A DNA stretch of 64,000 bases from Doryteuthis pealeii (lineage: Eukaryota; Mollusca; Cephalopoda; Myopsida; Loliginidae): contig CM042139.1 in assembly GCA_023376005.1 (NCBI GenBank), forward strand, positions 135,701,715 through 135,765,714, in the 5' to 3' direction. Made by a program: the position numbers and the translations under genes. The notes beneath the pieces were generated by a model. That model did not search any database and was not told where the DNA came from. It saw nothing but the letters and a program-made list of their open reading frames with translations. Shown here one piece after another: positions 23,863-36,034 of this stretch; positions within the stretch are counted from its first letter, which is position 1, and each line of letters begins with the position of its first letter.

Positions 23863-24186
23863 ATATATATTTACCAAACCCTCCGTATGAGTAGGATGTG
23901 ACAGAAGGTCAATTTCTTGAGCGTGGTTTAAGAAGTTTCTTTCTAGTTAGAGGCGTAAATACCGGCTTCTCGACTGTCAAGTTTATTTTCGATATAATCT
24001 GACTTTACATACTGTATATAATAATCTGCCCTAGTATTTACCCATAGTTGGAGCGAGAATAATTCGATTCATACCATTCCAAAGGGTATTAGGGCCATCC
24101 AAAATGCAAACAGACACGTCAATGATTTGAACTCATCTCGTCGTTTCCATTTACTACAACGATAGCCAATACACCACGCGCCTCCA
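23863..24186 (-). mobile_element. SINE-A, full-length (reverse)
   Basis: Reverse complement from about 24,186: GCGCGTGGTGTATTGGCTAT (A-box region), a B-box remnant near GAGTTCAAATC, GCTAATACCCTTTGGAA equivalents, CCAACTATGGG, and the end GGGTTTGGTAAATATA. A ~50-bp segment near 23,960-24,015 is not in other copies. Confidence 0.75.
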
Positions 24187-25559
24187 CAGGCCTCGCAATA
24201 TAGACCATAAATATAAGAAAGGTAATGGCTATGTAACACTATCCAGGTCATGGATACTGGTGACTCTCTGAAAATGGGTTAGAATATTGGTAAGTACAGT
24301 TAGTTTGTAAATTGTTGAAAAAATACAAAAATGAAGAAAAGGTGTGTTTCGAGTGGACAATTCGTTTGCTTAACGAAATTCTTAAGCAATGAATGTGCAT
24401 ATTTTTACATATTTGTGCATATTTGTTGATTGTTGTTATCACGAGGATAGGCTTTAAATTTAAGCGTAAAAAATACACATGTATGAAAAAAATGTTTATT
24501 CAAGTATTTGTTTTATTAGCGAAGAAGAAAAAGGAAAATTTTTTTTTAAAAAGACGCCTCTCAATGATATTAGGTACTTAATATCTGAAGGCGTTTTAAC
24601 GGATTACTTCAGAAACATTATTTAAATCAGAAGCTCCCTTTAAATGGCTGACAAAGTTTTTAAAAGGAGAAAATATTAAAAAAACAAAAAACAACCCCCC
24701 CCCCAAAAAAAAAAAAAAAAAAAAAAAACAAAGCTTCGATCGTTTAGCCTCTGAGAATGAAACGCTCTGAAGAATATATTTCCATTCGTATAATGCCATT
24801 AGCTGAGTGATTACACAATTTAAAATATGACGTCTAAAATGTCAAAACAAATGCGCAATAAGATACGGGGAATGTCATTTATTCGATAACATCTTAAAAA
24901 TATAATTTAATGAAAGAATTCCTTCTAGAACATATAAAAAACATAACCCATTTCCATAGCTCAGTATCATTAAAATGCATTGGCTCTTTACCGAATAAGA
25001 CTTGAAAAGGTTTGACGCCATATTAAGAAAAACATATAAAAAAGAAATAATGAAGTCATTAAAAGATTATTTCTTTTTACTGCATAAATTTAAGAGAGAC
25101 GCATGTCATTCAATCAGCTCGCCGGTTAAGGACAATGTAATTGATTTTGATGACACTTCTGATAATTTAATTTTACGCCAACGTATATAGCCCTCAGTTA
25201 TTTGATACACGTATCTCAAGAGAAAATACGTTTTTTTTAAAAAACACAGTTCATATGTGCTTTTTTAAAAATGTATTCATTATTTTTTTGTGACAAAGAA
25301 TGAATTTATCTATTTTTCCTTTTTTGGACAATGAATAAGCGATATGTTAATCGTGGCAAGAGTCTACGTTTAAACTTCCGGCTTTATCAATCCACACTCG
25401 ACGACGACTCTTTTTCATAATGGAGGTAGAAAGGCTTCACAGCTGACGAAATCCTCTCTCAAAGTCGAAAAATTGAATGGAATAAATGGGACGAATAAAA
25501 GTTTAACCATTATGTAAATAATGCTGCAAAAACAGATAAATAAATTATTCAAACACTTT
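24187..25559. other. Nothing recognised (homopolymer at 24,695-24,728)
   Basis: Contains a C9/A-run homopolymer. The open frame at 25,002-25,190 (62 codons, charged) starts at TTG, has no ATG start, and matches nothing I know. Confidence 0.4.
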
Positions 25560-27824
25560 AATTAGGAAAAGGAAATCAAACATCACTGTTACTTTAAAAG
25601 CAACCCAACAAAAAGATGATATAGAAAAACGATGATATACATTTGGAAAGAAAATGATAATTTCACTACAACAAACCAAAGATTTGCTGACCAACTAAAG
25701 ATGATCTTAAAGATAGGGTGGTTTTCTGATCTCGAGCTTATGGAAATATTTGGACAGGTAAGTAGAGAGGAATATGCTCAAAATGTATCTCCGATACTAT
25801 AGGAAATACAACACACTGACAATCAAAACATCAAGGACCAAAACATCACATCTTGTTCAACAAGACGTAGAACTAATAAAATACATCATAAGCGATAAGA
25901 AGGATACATTGCCATCGCTACGAAATCAGAACTGGAAAAAATCAAAGTAGAAACTGAAAAGGTGAATAAAATATTGAAAACATCCCAACAGACAACATCA
26001 CCGAATTGATCGATCTAATATATGCTAAACAGAAACACAAAACCTGGATGGGAAATGAGACTAGAAAGACAAATTAAGAGATTGCAACAACAAGTGAAAG
26101 CACCAGGAAATAAACAAATCACAAAGACACAATCAAATGAAAAGACGGAAAAAAGACAACATCATCTAGGTTTATTATACAACCGGAAGAAATAAACCAA
26201 AAAATACTGGCGAATGAAAATAGAATGAAAATACACTGGGACAGAATCAAACAATATAGGCAAAACAGGACCTTCCAAAATAATGAAAAGGAATTCTACC
26301 TACAAGTCGGTGGACAAAGCATTAAGACAGACAAATACTCAAATGCAAAAGAAACAGAAAATGTTTGTAACAAGGTATGGGTAAAGAAAGTCCATAAAAG
26401 AAAGGCTGAATGGATAAACAAGATGAAAAAGAAGGAGTCGAAGAAGGACCCGAGGCTAAGATATATCCGGACTAGCTAAGAGAAACACTAATGAAAATAC
26501 CAAACAAACAATACCGGGCCATGATCGTATACATATAAACCGGTTTAAAAAATCACAACAGATTCGCCCGACAATTGATTAGATGTCTAGAAAAACCAAC
26601 TGAGCTAACCGGCCGTCAGCTGCCTAGAGAAGCAAATATACCGCAATAGTTGACAAAATGAACACAAAGACTTCAAAAAGGAATTATCTCCAGTAACTAT
26701 AGGCCGATAATATGTCTACCTATGATGTGGAAAATCTTAACCGCACAGATAAATCTACTGCTCGTTTCATTGCCGCTGGCTATTTCTGGAGGAACAACAT
26801 GGATGCCGCAATGGAACAAAAGGAACAAATGAATTATATATATATAGATCAGCACATTCTTAAAGACGTTAATAGGGGGAACATTTAGATATGGCAGGGT
26901 TTGGCAATAGAAAGGCCCCAAACTTGGATTCTTGAATGTTTGAAGATGTACAAAATATCCGACAAAGTATTAAAATTCCTCACGAGAGTCATGGAAAATT
27001 GGAAAGTAGAATTAACAGCAGGGGCCAGACCTTAGCACAGGTGATAATCCAACGAAGCATCTTCCACGGAGACTCCCTATCATCATTGCTATTTGTTAGA
27101 GCAATGATGCCACTTAATTATATGTTTAGCAAATGTACAGGGGGCTACAAATGAACAAAATAAGAGAAAACCTTAAATAACATTATATACATGAATGATA
27201 TCAAGATATTTGCCAAAAATTAAAAAGATCTGGAAACGATTGTCCAAAACATAAGAATATTGGAATAGATTTCGGTATCGACAAGTATGCCATGCTCGTG
27301 ATTGAAAAAAAAAGGAAAAAAAAGAAACAGCGGGGGGAATAGAACTACTGAATCAGAAAGAAATAAAGACACTTGGCGAAAAAGAGAATTACTAATATTG
27401 GAAGCAGACATCATCAAACAAAATAGACGAAAGAAAAAACGAGGAACATTTTCTAGAAACTAAGCTCTACAGTAGAAATCTCATCAATGGAATAAACTCC
27501 TGGGCTCAATCCTTTGTAAGATACTCTGGACCATTCTTAAAATAGACAATAGAGGAACTCCGACTAGTGGACCAAAAAATAAGGAAACTTATGACAATGC
27601 ACATGAAGGTAAAGGTCGTACCAATTGTAATTGGGGTCCTTGGAACGGTTCCCAAGAGTTTGGAAAATATTCTGGAAGAGTTGGAAATCCGAAGAAGAAT
27701 AGAGATCTTCCAAACAACAGGCACTGTTAAGATCAGCTAGAATACTCAGAAGTGTTCTGGAGACACCAGGGGACTTGCTGTCACTCGGACTCCAGTGAAC
27801 CACCAGCTGAGACAAACCAAAATA

Positions 27825-27846
<22 letters not shown>
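25560..27846 (+). mobile_element. LINE-R copy 2, near full length, internally deleted
   Basis: Frames read in order: ADQLKMILKIGWFSDLELME (about 25,690); LEKIKVETEKVNKILK; PGWEMRLERQIKRLQQQ; RIKQYRQNRTFQNNEKEFY (26,225-26,479); an RT segment near 26,695-26,750 (YRPI/CLPMMWKIL); WILECLKMYKISDKVLKFL and TRVMENWKVELTAG; RSIFHGDSLSSLLFV; and YMNDIKIFAKN (27,188-27,220), where the catalytic YMDD is YMND. KLYSRNLINGINSWA and VRYSGPF follow. At about 27,600 RKLMTMH joins directly to MKVKVVPIVIGVLGTVPKSL, skipping the Cys/His and RPD endonuclease region expected between them. It ends in (AAT)n(AAG)n at 27,824-27,890. Many stops and frameshifts; dead. Confidence 0.85.
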
Positions 27847-27856
<10 letters not shown>

Positions 27857-27890
27857 GAAGAAGAAGAAGAAGAAGAAGAAGAGGAAGAGG

Positions 27891-28179
27891 AAGGCGCAGG
27901 AGAAGAAGACCTTGTAAGTGGATTGAAAAAGCTGGGTAATATGAGGGCAAAACTGATACCAATTGTAGTTGGTTCACTTGGAACAGTCTTAGAAAAGGGA
28001 CTAGAGGAACTGGAAATCAGAGGAAGAATTGAGACCATCCTGACAACAGCATTGTTGAAATCGGCTGGAATTCCCAGAAGGGTCCTGGAGACATGAGGAG
28101 ACTTGTGGTCATTCAGCCTCCAAGGAAAGACCATCACCTAACGTTGGTGAGAAAAACTCACAAGAAGTAAATAATAATA

Positions 28180-28216
<37 letters not shown>
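27891..28216 (+). mobile_element. LINE-R copy 3, 3' end
   Basis: Starts at the AAG array of the preceding copy and reads LSGLKKLGNMRAKLIPIVVG, KGLEELEIRGRIETI, and RVLET then TGA (usual residue W or R). It ends in (AAT)n at 28,172-28,216. Confidence 0.82.
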
Positions 28217-28218
<2 letters not shown>

Positions 28219-28785
28219 AAACACTTCAACACATAATACAATTGTAACCACAGATAAATGGTACATGCACAATTAGAATTTGTCCAGGAAAATGAAACAC
28301 AAAATTATCCGGTATTTTCAGATAAAACTAATTACCCATATCCGTCTAGAAGACCAGATTTACGTTTTCTTTTAATAATAATAATAAAAAAGAATTTCTC
28401 AACTCGTTGACCTTGCCATTCCAGTAAACCATAAATCAAACACAAAGGAAAGCGAAGAACTTGATAAATACCTGGACCTTGCCAGAGCTGAAAATAATAG
28501 AATGAGCAAATATGACCCCCCCCCCATAATATAACGAAAACAACATATATGCAGGTGACAGTGATATAATTCATATTTTAAGTACTTAAAACGACACTAA
28601 AAAAGTCAGAAAATACAGAGGGAATTAGAAATACGAGGACGAATTGGGGCTGTCCATAGCATAATGCTGAGGAGAGTCCTGCAGAGTTGACAAGACTTGC
28701 TGTGACTCGGACTCTATTGAATAACTTCAATTACTCCTGGTGTGAAAAACTTGCGAAAAATATAATAATATAATGCAGTCGAATA
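28217..28785 (+). mobile_element. LINE-R copy 4, heavily decayed 3' segment
   Basis: Begins directly after the AAT array of copy 3. Traces: DKWYMHN (about 28,255), VQENETQN, SRRPDL (the RPD motif, about 28,345), DKYLDLAR-like at 28,463, and GIRNTRTNWG-like near 28,625. About 100 bp of unrelated sequence lies near 28,515-28,610. It ends in a TATAATAATATAATG remnant. Confidence 0.65.
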
Positions 28786-28956
28786 TTAGTTCATAATACA
28801 TTTTAGTTATTACATATTTTTTTAAAAATTTTATATTGATAATCTCAGAACAGTCTGACATTTCTTATCGCGTAAGCAATGTTACGCTTTTTTTTTCATT
28901 TTAATTTTGTTTACAATGTTTAATTTGAGAACACGTGCGCACAGATGTAAATAGTG
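28786..28956. other. Nothing recognised
   Basis: AT-rich spacer. Confidence 0.4.
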
Positions 28957-29372
28957 TTTTGTTTGGTTTGGTTTGGTTTGTTTTGTTTTACGGCATATCA
29001 AACTCAGTGGGTCATTTAATACCGATAAAGTTTTGAAATAAATCAATTCTTAATGGATAATACAATTTTTTATAAATACATTTTTCTATTTAACTCATAG
29101 ATAGGACCCTAACAGGTACTACCACTCCGGGTCAGAGTGGACCAGGGAGCAATGGTGATGAAGGGGTGCTCCACATTCCCCAAACCTCCAAAACTGGAAC
29201 CTCACCATCAGATAGAGTTTAACGTCATTCCCAGGACATGTAGACCCGCAGCCACCGCCTTCTAGTACCCATATGATAAAAAGGGTTGGGGCTTGCCATA
29301 AGGACAATAGGGTAGGGAAAATCATATAGGTGCTAGGGCTTGACATGACCAGCCGATATGGTGTAACTACAT
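28957..29372 (-). repeat. Element C with TTTGG tail
   Basis: Left end: (GTTTG)n then TTTTACGGCATATCAAACTC, AGTGGGTCATTTAATACC. Right part (29,088-29,372): GATAGGACCCTAACAGG, GTCAGAGTGGACCAGG, CCTCACCATCAGATAGAG, GCTAGGGCTTGACATGACC. The A/C-rich tail lies on the left, so I orient it on the minus strand. Paralogue at 36,430-36,715. Confidence 0.6.
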
Positions 29373-29929
29373 TATTCACGCCTTTACGTCATTATAGTTG
29401 GGGTAACTGTACCAAGACACAACTAAAAGCATCTTTTGAAATGAATGCTCAAAAGGACACAGCACACGAAAATTATTCGCTCCATATAAAATCTGACGTA
29501 ATCTATTTCGAGCAAACAGTTTTTCTTAATTCATATCTCTAGTTAATTTAACAGCAATACCTTACAACATCCAGGATGACGAATGTCTATTTTTAAAATG
29601 AGGAAAGTAGAATCTCCTCATTTGAAAGGTCACTTTGCCTAACCATATCTCCCTACACTTATAGATTCTGTTGATTTCCTTTCAACACTAAGAGGACTTC
29701 AGAAGATTATTAGCGAGTTCGATTCTTACTGAGTGTTCTATATTTAAGATTTTGTGTCAAACTAATCATTACTGTGAGATAATGAATACCATATCTTGTA
29801 TAGCGTGATGTGAGAAGACATGCTAATAGACTGATTTTAAAATATCGGTCGAGAAATTCTAAGGTGAATAATGCCTTGCTGACAGGTCTTTAAATATGAT
29901 GACTGCAGGGCCTGCAGAGAGGTAATCCC
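29373..29929. other. Nothing recognised
   Basis: A 70-codon plus-strand frame at 29,330-29,542 has no recognisable domain. Confidence 0.4.
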
Positions 29930-30060
29930 AACCCCACTCAAACGCTATCCTGGATATGATAATTAACAGTGTCTGATGGTGAGGTTCCTGTTGTAGTGCC
30001 CTAGTTGGTTGGTTGGTTTGTTGGATTTTTCGGCATGTCAACATTTGGGTATTTTATGCC
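29930..30060 (+). repeat. Element C/D end fragment
   Basis: Holds TCTGATGGTGAGGTTCC (reverse of the element C CCTCACCATCAG block), then TTGGTTGGTTGG and CGGCATGTCAACATTTGGG (element D end). A mosaic of two orientations. Confidence 0.45.
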
Positions 30061-30084
30061 AAAGACGCTTTTATTTTATTCATT

Positions 30085-30250
30085 CACCGTATAGATATGA
30101 CTAACTAATAGGTCATACTGGGCTATTTAACCTTGTTATGACAACCAGTCTTGGAGAAATAAAACTCTGAATTCAAAACTGTTAAACTCCGCTTAAGAAT
30201 TCGACATTGTGTTGTATCCTACTCGCACAGAAAGGTTGGTAAATATGTAT
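30085..30250 (+). mobile_element. SINE-A, head-less copy
   Basis: Body blocks ATGACAACCAGTCT, AAACTCTGAATTC, CTGTTAAACTCCGC and the end AAGGTTGGTAAATATG. The tRNA-like head is absent. Confidence 0.75.
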
Positions 30251-31585
30251 AGTGACATAAATTTTAGATTAATTAGTTTTATTAAAATGTTTGCTTAATG
30301 TACTCAGTTTGTTTAAAGGAGTTGTTGAGTTTTTCTACTGAAAATATCTGATGGTTCAAATAACTGGTGCAGAAGTTACAGAATAACCTCAATAGTTAAA
30401 AACTCATTTTGGTAATCTTGGGCGTTACAGATCGCAGCCCGATGTAGTTAATGCCACTTTGTTCTTCATAATAAGATCTTTACTTGATTAAAAATATTTA
30501 AAGAAAATTCTAATCAATACCAGTTATCGCTTATAATTTATTATTTTTAATCATTGAGCTAATAAAGCACCAGTTTCTGTTTGCTCCCACTAACAACTCT
30601 TCCCTCAATACCTAAACACGTTTGACAGCATTCATTTTAATTTAGTTATTATCCTGTCTGTGTGGTTGGTTTAATTTTTTTCCTTCAGATTTTCATCTCT
30701 ACTAATCTTTTTCCAAGGATCTCCTGGAAAGTTTGTAACAAATTATAAGAGATTAACTTCATCAATTTGTGGTGGAATATTTGAAGGGAATGATACTATT
30801 TCTTTGGTGCAAATCAAAATCGTGTGTGTAAAAAGTAATTTGAGAAGAATATCTAAGGAAAGTGAATCGTTTACTCGAGTTCAAATCGTTGACAAGGTTT
30901 TTTTTGCATTTCATTTGGCTCTAATAACCTTTGAAACAACATCTGTTCTTCCACAGATATGGTTAAATAGCAGAGCAATTGGATTATTTGGAAATGAATT
31001 GGATGCTACCCGTAACCTCAATTGCATAAGGTACAAAGATAAGGATTAGACACGAGCTTTTTACAATGAATTGAAATTCAACAAAATGCAGTAAAATGAA
31101 TGAAACCCAATATAATTACCAAAGGAAAGTTTTAAAAAATCATCACTTGCGAAAAAAAATCGTTTATCAATCTTTAAAACGGGAGAATTTAAATCAAAAT
31201 CTCTATCTGTTAAAATGGCGTATTTTTTCTTTCGAAGATGTGATCTTTTTAATATTTTTATTTCATTTTTTTATAATTAAGAAGGTCATAGAAAGAGTTT
31301 TCTATGTAAGTTTAAGGTCTGTTCTTAAATAAAATTATTAAGATAAATGACAATTTCCTATTTACATATTCTATTAAAATATAAAGAATGGGGAAGGTGT
31401 TGTCGTACCTAAATTCAGAAAGATCCTACATAGACAGACATATAGGTAGATAGATAGATAGATTGATAAATATTCCATTCTTACATTATATATGAGAACA
31501 TCTAAAAATACAGTTGCCGTACCAATCAAATATGGCCTTGCTGGCTCATCATAAAATGGATCATGTTCTTAAAGTTTATAAGTTG

Positions 31586-31586
<1 letters not shown>
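30251..31586. other. Nothing recognised
   Basis: Two short open frames (30,804-31,049 and 31,096-31,332, both plus) show no domain or signal I recognise. Confidence 0.4.
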
Positions 31587-31627
<41 letters not shown>

Positions 31628-32060
31628 GGACTTTGAGATAAAAACGGATCACCTTATCCCAGCAAGAAGGCCAGACCTAGTGTTGATAAACAAAAAAGAA
31701 ATAACTTGTCAACTGGTGGATTTGCAGTGCCAACAGATCACAGGGTGAAGTTAAAGGAAAATGAAAAAAATAGACAAATATCTGGACCTTGCCAGAGAAC
31801 TGAAAAAGTTGTGGAATATGAAAGTCAAAGTGATACCAATTGTAGTTGGTTCACTTGGAACAGTCCCAAAAGGATTAGAAAAGGGCTTGAAATGTTTGGA
31901 TATCAGTGGAAGGATTGAAACCATTCAGAACACTGCACTGCTGCAATCTGCCAGAATACTCAGAAGAGTCCTGGAGACCCGAGGAGACTTGCTGTCACTC
32001 AGACTCCAGTGAAAGACCATCAGCTAACACTGATGTGAAAACTCAAAAGGAGTAATAATA
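31587..32060 (+). mobile_element. LINE-R copy 5, 3' end inside an AAT array
   Basis: Preceded immediately by (AAT)n (31,587-31,626). Frames read DFEIKTDHLIPARRPDLVLI (31,632 on), a one-base shift, VPTDHRVKLKENE, another shift, DKYLDLARELKKLWNMKVK, VIPIVVGSLGTVPKGLEKG, ARILRRVLETRGDLLSLRLQ and TGA at about 32,010. It ends near GGAGTAATAATATG. The least decayed copy of the REL region in the window. Confidence 0.85.
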
Positions 32061-32548
32061 TGTAGAGTTTTCCTCCTCTCTTTTTGTTTTCTTGCATACA
32101 GTCTATAAACATAATGTTTTTGATATACAGTTATGACTGAAATTATTGGCAACGTCTTAGTTTCTTTATTTTATAGATAATAAATTTGAAAATATTGCAG
32201 CAGTTAGGTTTTACTGCTTGGCTGAAAAATGTTATAAGTGTTAAAGAGAAAAATACACAATAGGAAATTTATCAAATATATATTAAACAACTGACAGAAA
32301 AGAAAAAAAGCAAAAGAAAAATACAATGTTCAAAATTAATGTCAAAGAAATCAATGGGAAAAATGAAATATTTTCATCTATAAATGATGGATATTGCATT
32401 ATAACTATCAATATATTAGTTTTTGTTTCCAGAGTTATCCAGAATTGTGAGTTAAGTTGTGCTCTATTCATTCACGTATAAGTATAGAAAGATTTAGTCA
32501 ATCTCTTAATGATGATGATGATAATGATGATTTAATGTTTTCTGCCAA
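32061..32548. other. Nothing recognised
   Basis: AT-rich; a small (GAT)n near 32,510. Confidence 0.4.
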
Positions 32549-32735
32549 TCTATGTATTTACCAACTTATTCAAACAAATTTGAAACAAGATCTATTTTAG
32601 GTGGATTTTACCAGGTTTAAATTCAGAGTTTTTCTTCTCTTCTATACTGGTTACCATACCAAGGTTAAAGAGCCCAGTGTATCCTTCTATTTTATCATAT
32701 CTGGAGCGAGAATAGTTGGATTAATACTTTTTTCA
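32549..32735 (-). mobile_element. SINE-A, head-less (reverse)
   Basis: Reverse complement shows CCAACTATTCTCGCTCC, GGGCTCTTTAACC, GGTATGGTAACCAG, AACTCTGAATTTAAACC and GTTGGTAAATACAT. Confidence 0.75.
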
Positions 32736-33124
32736 AAGTGAAATGCCTCGTTCAATTTTGGTATTCTGCAACTGTAGTAATTTTGGAACAAAAAAAAAAG
32801 CATTCAGTCTGAAAGACACTCTGTCATTTCCATTGCTAGGGTCCTTCAGATGCTTGCCTGATCTTAGATCCCAGTCCAGCACTTTGGAGGTCCGCCCACA
32901 GCTTACCAAGCATGTTGGTCTTGTGGCGGTACCTTCAGTATCTATATATCTGGATAATAATGAAGATAAAGAATATAGTTAAAACATTAGAATTTTAGTT
33001 GTAGAATTGTTTCTTCGCTGCAATAATTGCTCACAATTACCAACATATTTTATTGCACGAGGAAACCATTAGAAATGAATACACAAAAGGTAAATAATGC
33101 GAGTATGTAGAAATAACCTTCTCG
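32736..33124. other. Nothing recognised
   Basis: No family recognised. Confidence 0.4.
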
Positions 33125-33245
33125 TGCCGATTTATTTAACAAAATCTCTGCGCTACGGACAGGATATGACACAAGCTCAACTTTTAGACGGGGTGAAGTT
33201 GGTTTGAATTCAGAATTCAGGTTCTTCTCAACTGGTTGCATAAAC
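33125..33245 (-). mobile_element. SINE-A fragment (reverse)
   Basis: Reverse complement GAAGAACCTGAATTCTG, AAACCAACTTC and TTGAGCTTGTGTCATATCC match the SINE-A 3' half. Confidence 0.6.
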
Positions 33246-34204
33246 AACACAAATAAAAAGTCTACCCTATTATTTTACGATAGATACATTTATCGAGGTC
33301 CTTAGTGCATAGCGAAACAGATAATTTTTCAGCAATGCCTTGAACTCGCGTCACCTATTCCATTTCCTATGACGCTAACCATTGCGCCTACGTATTGTAC
33401 GTGAAGTATCTGGGAGGAATGGAAGTTGGAGAGTGACTTCCATATTTACAAAGGGTTCATTAGTTCTTGATGTGTCGGCGTGTGTACAAATAAAGTTAGA
33501 GTATTTTATGCTGTGTCTTCAATGCGACAGGAGTTTAGATTTGATTTCAAAAAGCCTCTTAGAGAGGAACAATACATATCCTGTCTCTAAGATATCTTGA
33601 GAGTAAAAGTAAATGGGATTATGCTATTTGGCTGTCATTAGCTGAAAGACGAGAATCCCGCAATTAGATAATGATGCTAACCGTGAAATATTGGATGTCA
33701 AATTTAAAGTATCTGTCATAAATCTGAAATTGAAGCAGGGTTGAAGCTTCATATATGACCATTATCTGTTATTTTGAATTTGCCTGGAAATATATTCAGG
33801 TTCGGAAAATAAATATTAAACAGTAGCTGACACTTAAATCCAAGTTTACGTAATCAATATAAAAAAAAAATAAGAAAAGAGATAAACGTGTAAGATTTAG
33901 TTTGCTTACTTTGTTTAATATTGTCATATATGAATGAAATAATACACTAGCGTTTGAACAGCGATCGCCAATAAATGAAAATGGCAAAGACCAAGATAGT
34001 ATAAATGGTTATCGTGCTTTAGAGTGGCTAGCACACTCTTGGTTCAAAACGATTCGGTTACTGTTCTAGGCAAGACTGGGTGTTAACGATGAGTAACAAG
34101 CATTTCGTTTATCTTATTTTCTGTTTTAAGTATCAATTTTGGTTGTAATGACATACATACGTTTTCATTAAGTTTTCTATCGTTCTTTATTTTATATACA
34201 CGTG
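33246..34204. other. Nothing recognised
   Basis: Near 34,020-34,090 GTTCAAAACGATTCGGTT and GGCAAGACTGGG hint at a worn tRNA-like SINE head, not enough to call. Confidence 0.35.
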
Positions 34205-34440
34205 AGATCTACAAAAATAGCATATCAACCTCTGTGGGTTACTCCTACCAAAGCCATCCTTGTAGAAGTACATTATTTACCCCATAACTTGGAGGCTGAA
34301 AAGATTTATATCTTTCCCAAGGGCAATAGTCTGAAAGAGAACATTACTAGCGAGACTGGAACTTCTAGCTCTCTTATTACGAAGTCACAATTCAGCCATT
34401 ATGCCACTGGAACTCTTTCCAAACATTTAAGAGTAAAGAA
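34205..34440 (-). mobile_element. SINE-B (reverse)
   Basis: Plus-strand blocks GCATATCAACCTCTGTGGG, CCTTGTAGAAGTACATT, TTATATCTTTCCCAAGGGC, TCTGAAAGAGAACATTAC, GAGACTGGAACTTC and ACGAAGTCACAATTCAGCC parallel the 14,247 copy. Confidence 0.65.
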
Positions 34441-34734
34441 ATCAACAGATTTGATATTATGTACATGATCAGTGGCAACATATCTCTTCAGATGTTTGTT
34501 CTAATGTTGTTAAAGGATATCCAAAAAGAATTAGAAAATATGCATAGCGTCATTAGTATATACCATCGTGCCACATCGGATATCGTGGTAGGAAATGGAT
34601 ACCCTAACTTCAATCGTGCTCTAGGCTATTGTATTTCATATAGCGCTAATAACATTGAGAGTAATATCAATCAAACTATTCTCCCTCCATATATAGACAA
34701 ATAGTATGGAAGCCTGGACTCTTCCAAGCTGATA

Positions 34735-34840
34735 TAGAAACGGGTATGTGAGACAGAAAACTCTGAATTCAAAACAGTTTTTCTCATCTTAAAAATGGAT
34801 TGTGTCGTATCCTGCTCCTGCTTGGGGGGGGGGGAATATA
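34735..34840 (+). mobile_element. SINE-A 3' fragment
   Basis: AGAAAACTCTGAATTC and GTGTCGTATCCTGCTCCTGC, then a G9 run where GGAGGGG is usual. Confidence 0.6.
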
Positions 34841-35725
34841 TACAATATACTTTTTTTTCGTGAAATTTATTTTGGATGTACTATTAATATTTTCCTTTTT
34901 ATTTAATTGTTTAAAATTAAAAGCTTAATGATAGTGTCTATATTTTTACTAACATTATATTGATAGCTGCTGCTATCTTGTATAAATCTTTATAGCTCAA
35001 TTATTCTGGTAGATATAGTATTTTCAATGAATGCGAATATGTTAACCAATTCAAATAATTTTAATCCTAACTATAAATATATGTCTTCAATTTCCTTATT
35101 ACTTCCACTGTGCAGTTTAGGGACTTCTTTAATCATGAATACTATTCATGTATTTATAGATTTGATCTGCTGTTACATCTCGTTCCTATTTATTTCTTTG
35201 AGTTTTAGATTTCTGATTTTCTTCTTTCATTTCCTTCTATTTAATGGAATCCGCTTCCTGTATTTGTAATTATGAAAAACGTTCCGAATTTAATGCTTCC
35301 TAATTATTTTCATTTTAAATGCAGCAGATACAGGGAATAACACCGTGGGAACGGTCTAGTCAAAAGCTAGAAAAATATTTCCCACCTTTCTTATATATAC
35401 TAGTACAAAATAAAAAACGACCCCCGGGCGATGTAAACATAGATCTTTGAAACATATTGCCTGAGGGGTGGGAGTAAAACATTCAATGTCAGCGAGTTTG
35501 TACCGTAAGTAAGTAAAATCTTCAAATTCATTAAAGGATTAAAAAATAAAACAATTTGAAATGTAAACTTTAAATATGTATTAAAATAAAACAAACTATA
35601 TATAGATATATAATACCAGTCATGTATTTATTCAAACTTGTTTTAAAAAAACAATGAGGACTGTCTAATGTTGCATGTTCAAATTTTGAGTGAATGTATT
35701 CTATGTTATGACGATTTTGGGTAAT
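34841..35725. other. Nothing recognised
   Basis: AT-rich spacer; no family recognised. Confidence 0.4.
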
Positions 35726-35860
35726 GTGACGTAAGCAGTGACGTAATTTTTGTTACAGACAAAAACCGGAAGCGAATCTTCATTATTAATAGATATTTGC
35801 AGCAACGAACAAGAGCCTAGGATTCCTTTTCTCTCTTAAATCTTTTATTCGCCATGTCCA
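35726..35860 (+). promoter_or_regulatory. Candidate CRE/ETS cluster upstream of an ATG
   Basis: Two CRE/ATF-like TGACGTAA sites (35,727-35,734 and 35,739-35,746) and an ETS-like ACCGGAAGCG (35,765-35,774) precede GCCATGT (ATG at 35,854, purine at -3). The frame from that ATG runs only about 30 codons. Weak evidence for a 5' gene end. Confidence 0.2.
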
Positions 35861-36034
35861 GGTCTTCACGGGTGCACTCTCGCCATATCTGTAATTTGTC
35901 ACTTGAATTATCCATACAGTTTTGTATTCCGATATATGTTTTCTAGCTTTCTTTTTTTCTGTTTGTCCATGTGCTGCAATAAATTTTCCTGGGTGGTTTA
36001 ATTATGATTATTATCATTTAACTTCCTTCGAGTT

